A DNA stretch of 15,561 bases from Methanocella_A sp035319305 (GCA_035319305.1 DATHCY010000213.1:1-15561), one strand, 5' to 3'; counted from the first letter of the stretch, positions 7,697 through 15,413 are shown. The notes: generated by a model not told the origin, from the letters alone. Made by a program: numbers and translations.

Positions 7697-8151
7697 ATCG
7701 ATAACGAGCACAGAGCGAGAGAAAACCCCATCCTCCTCAGGACGGCGATGAATCGAGTCTCGTTATCTCATCAAGTATTTAGTCGGAAACCGCTTACTAC
7801 CACCAGGCTACAGCGACGCCTTTGAGAGTCCATTCGCAAGGGCCGTGAGTGATGGCGGTCGTAAAATATTTTGGGTGAGGGAGCGGAGCAGGGCAGGGAG
7901 CAAGGAAAATACAATGGGGCCGGTTCCCGGCCCATGCCGGAGAAAAACCGGAACCTGAAGGGAGAAAAGCACTACCATCAAAATATAGCAGGTGCTTTTC
8001 GATGAAACCGGAAAGCATGACCTGAAGGGCGTGATAGTTCACCGTGCTTGCTATTTCAAGATCATAGCGTAAGCATGCTCCAATGAGGCGGGTATACTGT
8101 CGTTGCCGAGCTCACTTACTCCCTCTTATTTCGCAAGCAGGAAAAATATGC
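7697..8151. other. structured spacer without a convincing gene
   Basis: The 455 bases between flippase and ACT-domain gene hold no frame with recognisable content; an 81-codon minus-strand frame (7797-8042) starts with GTG, lacks an SD and reads like low-complexity noise. A 20-odd-codon stretch on the minus strand near 8050-8120 (ending HAYAMILK) looks protein-like but has no start. The section 7917-8029 is rich in symmetry: a 7-bp stem with a three-base loop (7917-7923 with 7927-7933), a 9-bp stem (7964-7972 with 7992-8000), and two copies of a composite repeat, AAACCGGA plus ACCTGAAGGG, on either side of the second stem (7945-7962 and 8005-8029). Confidence 0.45.
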
Positions 8152-8538
8152 TCATAGCTGATGTTCGACCGTATGTCCTGCCTTGCGTAGCACTTCCATG
8201 GCCTTTTCCAGATCGTAGTTTTTTACCATAATAAAGTCGGTATCGTATGAGGAGAAGACAAAGATACTGATCCCCTCGCTAGCCAGCGGCATCGATAATG
8301 ACGCAAGGATGCCGACGATGTCGAAGCCGAGAGGGCCCTGTACCTTCAGGCACCGCCATCCTTTGTTGATTTTGATCTCGGCAGGGATATTCTCCTGGGG
8401 GCAGACAATGGATAACTCCTCGTAAGTGCGTGTGATCGAGTAAAAATCGCTGGATGTAGCCCATTCCGGTATCGGTGCATCGTTCTTCATTGTGGAGATA
8501 GCAAATACCGGCCTTATAACTAGGAGTGAGAGTTTCAT
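8152..8538 (-). CDS. ACT domain-containing protein (COG3603-like)
   Basis: This 128-residue protein belongs to a family of small tandem-ACT proteins distantly related to the CASTOR arginine sensors. Family marks are the N-terminal APIPEWA, the phrase FYSITRTYEELSIVCP, GWRCLKVQGPLGFDIVGILA and the closing ISIFVFSSYDTDFIMVK. ACT folds bind small ligands, usually amino acids, at a dimer interface and often regulate a partner. No partner domain or enzyme is attached and the neighbours give no hint of a pathway. The ATG at 8538 fits the family's usual start (a strand ahead of the APIPEW motif), although no SD precedes it. About 15 bases upstream lies a nested inverted repeat (8553-8597) in what would be the leader of this transcript. 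Cytoplasmic. Family is clear, ligand unknown. Confidence 0.85.
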   Translation of the reverse strand: MKLSLLVIRPVFAISTMKNDAPIPEWATSSDFYSITRTYEELSIVCPQENIPAEIKINKGWRCLKVQGPLGFDIVGILASLSMPLASEGISIFVFSSYDTDFIMVKNYDLEKAMEVLRKAGHTVEHQL

Positions 8539-8552
8539 AATATTCTGGCCAT

Positions 8553-8597
8553 GGGGTCAAGGGAGACCCGGTTTTAGCGCCGGGAGGAGTCGACCCC
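8553..8597 (-). promoter_or_regulatory. nested hairpin in the leader of the ACT-domain gene
   Basis: Two perfect stems are nested: GGGGTC 8553-8558 with 8592-8597 (6 bp), and inside it CCCGG 8567-8571 with 8580-8584 (5 bp) around an eight-base loop, with internal loops of eight and seven bases. It ends about 15 bases before the start codon at 8538. It could be a cis-acting RNA element or a terminator for something upstream. The symmetry is seen; the role is inferred. Confidence 0.35.
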
Positions 8598-9041
8598 TTT
8601 CCACTTCACCTCTTTTACAGTAAACTACTCTTATCAAACATACTATACCTTGATACAGTTACACACCTCTTTATAGGTATGGCACTCTCGTTGAAAGATA
8701 ACGGTAGAAGCTTGTAACACCAGTGCCCGATGACACCATTGCCCCTTTGAGAGCGTGAGCGTGGCGATATGCTGCCGAAACTGACGTTTGACGGCGGCTT
8801 CTCGAAGGTTGGTCGCCGGCGCTTTTGCGGCGACTCTGGGTTTGTCAGCCCAAAGTCAACCGGCCGAATGTAGCGTATCCCTGACATTTGTGTCTCTGAT
8901 ATGGTTACAAGCCACAGCCATTTATGCGTGGTAGTTGACTGGTATCAATTATTAAATGCGATATAATTACTATTAAACTTAACGTGACCGCTCCTGAGGC
9001 TAAGGCCGGCGTACTTCCTTCGCCCACGCTCCAACTTATAT
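8598..9041. other. spacer without a convincing gene, with a three-way-junction-like structure
   Basis: This stretch of 444 bases has a 90-codon frame on the minus strand (8615-8887) and a short protein-like run on the plus strand (LPKLTFDGGFSKVGRRRF, about 8771-8824, followed by a stop at 8870). Neither has a start signal or a recognisable family, and they overlap each other. The section 8807-8861 can fold into a compact three-stem junction: outer stem 8807-8811 with 8857-8861, first arm 8812-8818 with 8828-8834 (7 bp), second arm 8837-8840 with 8849-8852. The rest of the spacer, towards 9041, is AT-rich and shows nothing further. Confidence 0.4.
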
Positions 9042-9641
9042 CTAAAGGGGAAGATCTCCCGGCAGCTTTTGTAATACTGTGCTGATATCCGGGCCGGCCA
9101 GCAGGATCTGGACAACTTCGGGGCGTGGGTCAGGATAATTTCCAGGGAGTTCCAGTCCCCCTGCGCTTGTATCTGGCGGGTAAGCCAACATGTCATGGAA
9201 GCGTGACCAGGTCACATGTACATGATCGTTATTTCCCCTGGCATCGATCTTTTTCCATTTGCCCTCAAGCAACACTGTGTTCAGCCCGTGAAGCACGAAA
9301 CCCCCTGCTTCCTGGCGTATACGCTCATAGCAGAACCCAGCGGGTATACCGTTATATCGCAGTAGCGCCGCCAGCAGCATGGATTTGGCATAGCAGAGGC
9401 CGTGGCCTAACCGGATTACATCAGAGGCGCTGCATGCCACCTCGTCCTTTCGGGCATCGCATGAGTGGGGGTATCGGTCGCGGACCATCTCGAAGGCTTG
9501 TCTGACGGTTTCCTCGCGGGTTTCTCCTGCTACAGCGCTTGCCAACAGGGATACCCCGTGATCATCGAAGTCGATCAGGTAGGTATGTCTGAGGTAAGCT
9601 CCGATATTGTCCAGCTTTGTGGGCTTGATTTGATCTATCAT
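9042..9641 (-). CDS. transglutaminase-like superfamily protein
   Basis: This 199-residue protein carries the papain-like transglutaminase core. The catalytic triad is visible: C83 in GHGLCYAKSMLLAALLR, H118 in FVLHGLNTVLL and D133 in KWKKIDARGN. The characteristic segment AALLRYNGIPAGFCYE sits between Cys and His. Small prokaryotic members act as proteases or amide-cleaving enzymes more often than as cross-linkers. No signal peptide or membrane segment is present, so it should be cytoplasmic. The ATG at 9641 follows the TAA of the aminotransferase gene (9642-9644) with no base between, and an AGGAG lies nine bases before the ATG within the end of that gene. The two are therefore very probably one operon with coupled translation, hinting at an amino-acid-derived or peptide substrate, but that link is inference. 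Confidence 0.85.
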   Translation of the reverse strand: MIDQIKPTKLDNIGAYLRHTYLIDFDDHGVSLLASAVAGETREETVRQAFEMVRDRYPHSCDARKDEVACSASDVIRLGHGLCYAKSMLLAALLRYNGIPAGFCYERIRQEAGGFVLHGLNTVLLEGKWKKIDARGNNDHVHVTWSRFHDMLAYPPDTSAGGLELPGNYPDPRPEVVQILLAGPDISTVLQKLPGDLPL

Positions 9642-10823
9642 TTATCTGTGCTCCTGCAGCCGTCCGATGGCTTTCCCCAGCCGGGCTATGCCCTGCTCGA
9701 TTGCATTCACATTGGAGTTCGTGTAGTTCAGGCGCATCGTGTTTTGCCCTGTACTGTCAGCGAAGAATGCTTGGCCCGGAACGAACGCAACCTTATCCTT
9801 GATCGCGATATCAAACAGATCCAGCGACGAGATCCCTTCGGGCAGTGTCACCCAAAGGAACATACCACCTTCCGGTCTGGTGCATTGTACGCCATCGGGA
9901 AAGTGCCGTTCGATGGCGTCGACCATAGCATCCCGTTGTCTGCGGTACAGAGTCCTGATTTTTTCGATGTGTGAGTCGACGTCGTTCGTCATCAGGTATT
10001 GGTACACGATTCGCTGGGTGAAGATGCTGGTATGCAGATCGGTTGCCTGTTTGGCGATGGCGATCTTCTCCATAGTCTCCGGCGATGCGATCAGCCAGCC
10101 CAGACGCATGCCTGGTGCCACGATCTTGGAGAATGATCCCAGAAGTATGGCCCCATCCATGTACTTTTTTACCGGGGGCAGATCCTCGCCCATGAACCGT
10201 ATTTCTCCATATGGATCGTCCTCGACAAACGCTGTCCCGTGCTCGTTCAGTAGGGACGCAACCTCTCGTCTCTTCTTCAGCGAATAGGTGATTCCGGTTG
10301 GGTTTTGAAAATTCGGCACCGCATAGAAGAGCTTGACGTGATTATCGTCCAGCATCCGTGCCATCATCTCAGTATCCGGTCCGTCGTCCAGTAGCGGCAT
10401 CGACCTGAACTCCGGCTGGTACATGCCGAACGCCTGAAGCGTCGCCAGGTAGGTGGGTCGCTCGACCAGCACCCTGTCGTCCCTGTCGATGAAGGCTTTG
10501 CCGGAAAGGTCGATCCCCTGCTGGGAGCCGCTGATGATCATTACGTCGGATGCATCGACCTTGAGCCCTCTCCGGGCATACCTCTTCGAAATATACTCCC
10601 TTAAGGGCAGGTACCCTTCGCTGGTCTCATACTGCAGCGCGCTATCCCCGCTCTCCGAGAGTACGACGACGGCCGCCTCGGCGATCTCCTTTTTTGGAAA
10701 CGAAGCCGGGTTCGGCAGGCCGCCCGCGAATGAAATAATCGACGGGTCCTGGGTGACCTTCAATATTTCCCTGATGAATGACTTGTGGACAATGTTCATT
10801 CTCTGTGCGTAGGCGACACTCAT
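9642..10823 (-). CDS. PLP-dependent aminotransferase, class I/II (2-aminoadipate/aromatic type)
   Basis: This 393-residue fold-type I enzyme transfers the amino group of an amino acid to a 2-oxo acid, using pyridoxal phosphate. Marks in order are FAGGLPNPASFP (about 32-43), typical of the LysN/ARO8/MocR-like branch, ALQYETSEGYLPLREY (62-77), the SGSQQGIDL loop (98-106), N174 in QNPTG, D202-Y205 in EDDPYGE, the Schiff-base lysine K233 in GSFSKIVAPGMRLGW, and the carboxylate-binding R364 in MRLNYT. There is no N-terminal DNA-binding domain, so it is an enzyme and not a MocR regulator. Members act on 2-aminoadipate, aromatic or branched-chain amino acids; the sequence alone does not tell which. 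It is first in a two-gene operon, its stop abutting the transglutaminase-like gene. A TATA-like box lies 70-80 bases upstream. Confidence 0.92.
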   Translation of the reverse strand: MSVAYAQRMNIVHKSFIREILKVTQDPSIISFAGGLPNPASFPKKEIAEAAVVVLSESGDSALQYETSEGYLPLREYISKRYARRGLKVDASDVMIISGSQQGIDLSGKAFIDRDDRVLVERPTYLATLQAFGMYQPEFRSMPLLDDGPDTEMMARMLDDNHVKLFYAVPNFQNPTGITYSLKKRREVASLLNEHGTAFVEDDPYGEIRFMGEDLPPVKKYMDGAILLGSFSKIVAPGMRLGWLIASPETMEKIAIAKQATDLHTSIFTQRIVYQYLMTNDVDSHIEKIRTLYRRQRDAMVDAIERHFPDGVQCTRPEGGMFLWVTLPEGISSLDLFDIAIKDKVAFVPGQAFFADSTGQNTMRLNYTNSNVNAIEQGIARLGKAIGRLQEHR

Positions 10824-10894
10824 ATTGAGGCCTCTGACATCTGATCATGTATGTGCTAGTCAAAAAAATTGGTCCGAATTAGTTCGTGTTATAC

Positions 10895-10905
10895 GTTATA
10901 AATAC
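10895..10905. promoter_or_regulatory. TATA-like box, readable in both directions
   Basis: The sequence GTTATAAATAC reads ATTTATAAC on the minus strand. On that strand it would place a transcript start near 10872, giving the aminotransferase a leader of about 50 bases. On the plus strand it would start a transcript near 10925, just ahead of the nested hairpin at 10939-10991. A small dyad (CGAA...TTCG, about 10875-10887) lies next to it and might be an operator. Confidence 0.4.
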
Positions 10906-10938
10906 GGGTATTAGCCTTCGAATATTGCATGGAGCCAT

Positions 10939-10991
10939 GGGGGTGGAAGAACCCGGTTGTCCTGCGCCAGGATAAATCAACTACTCCCCCC
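10939..10991 (+). ncRNA. candidate small structured RNA or leader hairpin
   Basis: A long nested stem is visible: GGGGG (10939-10943) with the C-run 10986-10991, GTTG (10956-10959) with CAAC (10978-10981), and TCCTG (10960-10964) with CAGGA (10968-10972) closing a CGC loop. The two inner stems are contiguous on the 5' side and have a five-base bulge on the 3' side. A plus-strand TATA-like box at 10895-10905 would start a transcript about 15 bases before the structure. No protein gene follows directly; the tnpB relic begins about 100 bases further on. No known RNA family is recognised. Confidence 0.3.
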
Positions 10992-11089
10992 TTTGACTCT
11001 CTCCATACGTTCATTAACAACACGAATATATACGATGGGAACGGTTAATCGGGGTCGGTCTCGGCCTTAGCATGAATGAGGATTGCACC

Positions 11090-11861
11090 TCTACCATCAA
11101 ATCCTAACATACGTTCAAGCGGGTTTGGGTTGAAGAAGAATGTGTTATGGTTGTCTATAGTGGGTGGTGTTAAGGTGGGGATGCGTCGGCTACATGGTAA
11201 TATTTAAACGTATTACAGTTCGGAGGGGCTGCTGGGAAGTGGTATGCTTCTATATTGATTGATGAGAGTGCTGGGGGTCTGGTGTTTGTGATGCTGCTGT
11301 TGATGTTGGTTGGTATTGTCTGCCATATTATCTAATGGTGATATGATAGATAATCCTAGGATTTTAGGGCAGTCTGAAAAAGCTCTGGCTAAGACGCAGC
11401 GTAAACTCTAAAGATAGGGGGGAACAGTAGAATGTAGAAAAGTGGTGAAAGTGGTGTGTCATGTCCATGAAGCGGCTGGTAGGGGTGATTTCGCTCATAA
11501 AATATCAGCCAAACTCGTTGAAAAGCATGGTGATATTTGTTTCGAAGGCCTGGGTATCAACGAGATAGCTGGGAATCGTACTCTTGCAAAACACATCGCG
11601 GACATCGTGGAACATGTTGATGCAGTATATGATGTGCAAGGCTGAAAGCTCCGGTCGTCGTGTAATATTGGTAGACTCATTGGTAGACTCGAAAAACACG
11701 CCCAAAACGTGCTCGACACGCGGCATCGTAGATAAGACACTACAGGATAAACATGATTGCCCGGCATAGCTTATCCAATCGATAGAGATTTGAACACCAC
11801 TAAAAATATTCTCAGATCGGGACTACAGTCTGTCAGTCAACCCGCAGAAACCCACAACTAA
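11090..11861 (+). pseudogene. tnpB: decayed IS200/IS605-family tnpB
   Basis: Pieces of a TnpB (OrfB) protein follow each other in correct order but in changing frames. They are: GFGLKKNVLWLSIVGGVKV and RRLHGNI (11121-11204, frame ending in a stop), KRITVRR (11206-11226), GAAGKWYASILIDES (11225-11269), SNGDMIDNPRILGQ then SEKALAKTQRKL (11331-11408), FAHKISAKLVEKHGDICFE through NRTLAKHIAD (to about 11604), SWNMLMQYMMCKAESSGRRV and onward to the finger remnant (11605-11767), and DRDLNTTKNILRSGLQSV (11781-11834) running to a TAA at 11859. The RuvC Glu (11544-11546) and the final Asp of DRDLN survive, but the zinc finger is broken (CSTRG). At least four frameshifts, stops at 11409 and 11415 and a 12-base duplication show it is dead. 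TnpB is an RNA-guided nuclease encoded by IS200/IS605 elements. No tnpA or clear element ends are seen. Confidence 0.8.
11667..11690 (+). repeat. perfect 12-bp tandem duplication in the tnpB relic
   Basis: ATTGGTAGACTC occurs twice in direct succession (11667-11678 and 11679-11690). In the tnpB frame it duplicates four residues (LVDS), just before the KNTPKTCS segment of the zinc finger. Intact TnpB proteins have a single copy here. It is a replication-slippage scar. Confidence 0.85.
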
Positions 11862-11923
11862 AGACGCGGGAGTAGCCACAAGGCTGAGGATGGTAACCTC
11901 GCGTGACAAAGGAGGCAAAGAGA

Positions 11924-13156
11924 GTGCAATATAGAGTTATGAGGAAGTCGGGAGATCGGCTCTCAATTCTGGGCTATGGCTGCATGCGCCTGCCTGAGAA
12001 AAAAGGCGGAATAGATGATGAGAGGGCGATGAAACAGCTGCGCTACGCTATCGACCATGGGGTAAACTACGTGGATACGGCGATGCCTTATCATTCCGGG
12101 GCCAGCGAGCCGTTCCTGGGCCGTGCTCTGGCGGATGGGTACCGGGAGAAGGTAAAACTGGCCACCAAGTTGCCCCACTGGTTCGTGGGATCTATGGGGG
12201 ATATGGACCGACTGCTGGGCCTGCAGCTTAGCAACATGAAGACAGATCATATCGACTATTACCTCGTCCACAACATGAATGGCAGCAGCTGGAGGAAACT
12301 GAAGGCACTTGGCTTTGACGATTTCGTCAGGAAGGCAAAGGGTGACGGCCGCATAGTGAATATCGGTTTCTCAGCCCATACAGGAAAGAAGGACTTCAAG
12401 GAAATAATCGACGACTACCCCTGGGACTTCTGCCAGATCCAGTATAGCATCCTGGACGAGAAAAACCAGGCGGGGACCGAAGGGCTGGAGTACGCCTCGT
12501 CGAAGGGTCTCGGAGTCGTTATCATGGAGCCGCTCCGGGGCGGCAGCCTCGCGAAAACGCCGCCGAAGGAAGTACAGGCGATCTGGGATAGGGCGAAAGT
12601 GAAAAGATCGCCGGCTGAATGGGCACTCCGATGGGTCTGGAACCATCCCGAGGTAACCGTCGTATTAAGCGGCATGAACGACGAGAAACACATCGAGGAG
12701 AACCTCAGAATCGCTGATGAAGCCTTGCCAGGCTCGCTCTCGTCCCAGGAGATTGGCATAGTCAGCCTGGCGACAGAGATCTACAGGAGGTCGATGAAAG
12801 TAGGCTGTACAGGCTGCCGCTATTGCATGCCATGCCCCTCCGGCGTCGATATTCCGGGTTGCTTCGAAGCCTATAACAATAAGTATATGGGAGGAGGCGC
12901 TGTCACCAACAACCCAGTGATCGGATACATCCTGCTGGTTGGGGGAACCCTAGGAAGAAGGGAGCCCGGCTATGCTTCGCAGTGCAAGGAGTGCAACGAG
13001 TGCGTAAAGGCCTGCCCCCAGCATATTCCAATACCGAAACGTCTCAAAGAGGTGCGTAATGAACTCGAGGGCCCGGGCTTCACGGTACGAAAGGGGGCCG
13101 TAGGCTGCTTTTTAAAGTTCGACCGGTGGAGAAATATGCGAAAGGCTCGGACGTGA
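11924..13156 (+). CDS. aldo/keto reductase with C-terminal 4Fe-4S cluster motifs (COG1453-like)
   Basis: This 410-residue oxidoreductase joins an aldo/keto reductase barrel to a ferredoxin-like tail. The barrel shows GYGCMRLP, and the catalytic tetrad D51 (NYVDTAMPYH), Y56, K82 (LATKLPHW) and H116 (YYLVHNMN). The tail has two cysteine clusters, CTGCRYCMPCP and CKECNECVKACP, each with the CxxCxx(x)C pattern of 4Fe-4S sites, so electrons may pass between cluster and nicotinamide or substrate. Such proteins are common in anaerobic archaea and clostridia; the substrate is unknown. The frame is open from a GTG at 11903, but I chose the GTG at 11924: GGAGG (11911-11915) lies eight bases before it and the product then starts VQYRVMRKSGDRLSILGYG, as is usual in the family. 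It begins about 60 bases behind the tnpB relic and is convergent with the UvrA-like gene, 13 bases apart. Confidence 0.92.
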   Translation: MQYRVMRKSGDRLSILGYGCMRLPEKKGGIDDERAMKQLRYAIDHGVNYVDTAMPYHSGASEPFLGRALADGYREKVKLATKLPHWFVGSMGDMDRLLGLQLSNMKTDHIDYYLVHNMNGSSWRKLKALGFDDFVRKAKGDGRIVNIGFSAHTGKKDFKEIIDDYPWDFCQIQYSILDEKNQAGTEGLEYASSKGLGVVIMEPLRGGSLAKTPPKEVQAIWDRAKVKRSPAEWALRWVWNHPEVTVVLSGMNDEKHIEENLRIADEALPGSLSSQEIGIVSLATEIYRRSMKVGCTGCRYCMPCPSGVDIPGCFEAYNNKYMGGGAVTNNPVIGYILLVGGTLGRREPGYASQCKECNECVKACPQHIPIPKRLKEVRNELEGPGFTVRKGAVGCFLKFDRWRNMRKART

Positions 13157-13169
13157 TTCGGGCCTGCGC

Positions 13170-15413
13170 TCACCGGTCTGTCATGAGCATTTTGCTCAGG
13201 TACCGGCCGGTATACGAACGTTCGCACCAGGCGAGCTCTTCCGGCGTGCCTTCGGCGACCACTTCGCCGCCCTTTTTACCTCCCTCCGGCCCTAGGTCGA
13301 TCACCCAGTCGGCCTTGGCGATCACATCGAGGTTGTGCTCAATGACGACTACCGTGTTCCTGGCTTCGACCAGCCGGTCAATGATCCCCATGAGCCGCTC
13401 CACGTCGGCCATATGAAGGCCGGTCGTCGGCTCGTCCATCACATACAGGCTGCCATACTTATGCAGCTCGCTAGCTAGCTTAATCCGTTGGGCCTCCCCG
13501 CCGGATAAAGTGCTTAGCGGCTGGCCCAGGGTAAGGTAGCCTAGGCCGACCTGTTGCAGCTGCTTGAGCTTCACCAGGATTTTGTGCTCGGTGAAGAAGC
13601 GCATCGCATCCTCGACGGTCATATCAAGGACCTCGGAGATGTCCTTATCCTTATACCTGTAGCCGAGTACCTCTGCTGTGTACCGTTTTCCCCCGCATCC
13701 GTCGCAGGTGATATGGATGCTGTCCAGGAAGCTCATCTCCACTTCAAGGATACCGCTACCGCCGCACTTGGGACAGCCGCCGTCAGAGTTGAAGCTGAAG
13801 AGGTTGGGGCTCGTCCCTGTCTTATTTGCAAACGCTCGCCTGATGTCGTCGAAAACACCAGTGTAGGTCGCCGGGTTAGAGCGGCTGTTACGGCCGATGG
13901 GGGACTGGTCGACGACGATGGCATCGGGTTGCTGAGGCACGAAGACGTCGTTGATCAGCGTGCTTTTGCCCGAGCCTGCGACCCCTGTGATGCAGACCAG
14001 CACACCGGTTGGTATTTTAACGGTAACGTGTTTTAGGTTATGGAGACAGGCATCTCTGATCTCGATGAAGCCCGACGGTTTTCTGCGGTGATATTGTTTG
14101 GACTGCCTTGCCATCAAATATTTCCCCGTCAGAGCGTCTGAGCGCTTCAGGTCTTCGACCGAGCCGGTGAAGGTGATCTGGCCGCCTAGCGACCCCGCTC
14201 CAGGGCCCAGTTCGATCACGTGGTCGGCGTACTCTATAATACCCGGATCGTGTTCCACCACTAGCACGCTGTTTCCCTTTTCACAGAGCTTCCGCAGCAT
14301 TCCGATCAGACCCGCGAGGTCCTTAGGATGCAGGCCGATGCTGGGCTCATCGAACACGTATATCAGACTGACCAGGTCGCAGCTCAGCTGGCGGGCCATT
14401 TTGACCCGTTGGGACTCTCCGCCCGATAGCGTCGATACCGGTCGGTCCAGGGACAGGTATCCCACACCCATGTCGATCAGATGCTGCAGGCGATCCTTCA
14501 TGGGCCTGATCAACGGATCGGCCACCGGCCCGGATACCGTCTCCAGGAACTCCCTCAAGTCGACCAGCTCCATGGAGGATAGCTCGGCGATGCTTTTTCC
14601 CTTGATACGGACCGAGAGAGCCCTCTTATTCAGCCGGGAGCCGTCGCACGCCTCGCACGGGGCTACGTTGAAGTACTTTGTCTCTCGCTTCTGGAGGTCA
14701 TCCTTCCCCAGCTGCCTGCGGCGCATCCCTGTGACGATCCCTTCGAAGGTGACGTGCCTCAGCCCATAGTGCTCGCTGGCTTTGACTTTGATGATCTCCG
14801 AGTAGAGCAGCCGGTTCATTTCCTCGGGGGTAAAGTCCTTCAGCGGCTTGTCCATGTCTACGAGGCCGCTCTCCCCTAGGGATTTCCAGAACCATCCTCC
14901 CGGGTGGTAATTGGGGTGCCTGATCCCGCCTCCGGCGATCGATCGGTCAAGATCGAGAAGCTCGTCGAGATCGACGCTGATCTTGCTGCCCAGACCGTCG
15001 CAGTCCGGGCACATGCCGTCTGGGACATTAAATGAGAAGTAGAAGGACGGGCCGATCTGAGGATCGCCGCATCGGGAAAACAGCAGCCGCAGGTACGTGT
15101 AGATCTCGGTAGCAGTGCCCACGGTGGATCGGACGTTCTCCCCCATGCGCTGCTGGTCGATCTTGATGACCGTGGAAATGTTGTGGATCTCCTCGATCTT
15201 GGGCTTCTCGATCTTGGGCATGAAGCGCCGGGAGAAGGAACTGAAGGTCTCTAGCAGCTGCCGCTGGGCTTCCCCGTAGATGGTATTAAAGGCCAGTGAA
15301 GATTTGCCAGAGCCGGAGACTCCGGTGAAGACTATGATCTGGTGCTTTGGAATTTCAAGATTGACGTTTTTGAGATTGTGCTCTCTGGCACCGACAAGGA
15401 TGATCTTATCCAT
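13170..15413 (-). CDS. UvrA paralogue (ABC-ATPase) lacking the UvrB-binding domain
   Basis: This 747-residue protein has two ABC ATPase halves of the UvrA type. Half one has Walker A GVSGSGKS (31-38), RSTVGTATEIY (95-105), CPDC (135-138), CEAC (253-256), signature LSGGESQR (329-336) and Walker B DEPSIGLH (355-362). Half two has GVAGSGKS (477-484), a zinc module CPKC...CDGC (547-573), LSGGEAQR (636-643) and DEPTTGLH (660-667). Canonical UvrA is about 940 residues; here the roughly 120-residue UvrB-binding domain is absent, since RCGDPQIGPSFYFSFN runs straight from the first ATPase block into the CPDC module. Such short UvrA-like proteins (DrrC or UvrA2 types) are linked to drug tolerance or unknown DNA roles rather than ordinary excision repair. 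I chose the ATG at 15413, with GTGAT four bases upstream as SD; an in-frame GTG at 15422 is the alternative. Confidence 0.92.
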   Translation of the reverse strand: MDKIILVGAREHNLKNVNLEIPKHQIIVFTGVSGSGKSSLAFNTIYGEAQRQLLETFSSFSRRFMPKIEKPKIEEIHNISTVIKIDQQRMGENVRSTVGTATEIYTYLRLLFSRCGDPQIGPSFYFSFNVPDGMCPDCDGLGSKISVDLDELLDLDRSIAGGGIRHPNYHPGGWFWKSLGESGLVDMDKPLKDFTPEEMNRLLYSEIIKVKASEHYGLRHVTFEGIVTGMRRRQLGKDDLQKRETKYFNVAPCEACDGSRLNKRALSVRIKGKSIAELSSMELVDLREFLETVSGPVADPLIRPMKDRLQHLIDMGVGYLSLDRPVSTLSGGESQRVKMARQLSCDLVSLIYVFDEPSIGLHPKDLAGLIGMLRKLCEKGNSVLVVEHDPGIIEYADHVIELGPGAGSLGGQITFTGSVEDLKRSDALTGKYLMARQSKQYHRRKPSGFIEIRDACLHNLKHVTVKIPTGVLVCITGVAGSGKSTLINDVFVPQQPDAIVVDQSPIGRNSRSNPATYTGVFDDIRRAFANKTGTSPNLFSFNSDGGCPKCGGSGILEVEMSFLDSIHITCDGCGGKRYTAEVLGYRYKDKDISEVLDMTVEDAMRFFTEHKILVKLKQLQQVGLGYLTLGQPLSTLSGGEAQRIKLASELHKYGSLYVMDEPTTGLHMADVERLMGIIDRLVEARNTVVVIEHNLDVIAKADWVIDLGPEGGKKGGEVVAEGTPEELAWCERSYTGRYLSKMLMTDR

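Noticed and set aside
6799..7704. A 301-codon plus-strand frame
   Set aside because: It lies within the flippase gene in another frame; the flippase reading has clear membrane helices and family motifs, while this one is rich in Arg, His and Cys without order.
7797..8042. An 81-codon minus-strand frame starting with GTG
   Set aside because: Pro/Trp-rich, without an SD or family resemblance, and it covers the stem-loops of the structured spacer.
8615..8887. A 90-codon minus-strand frame
   Set aside because: No start signal or known family; its sequence is better explained by the inverted repeats at 8807-8861 or by a relic on the other strand.
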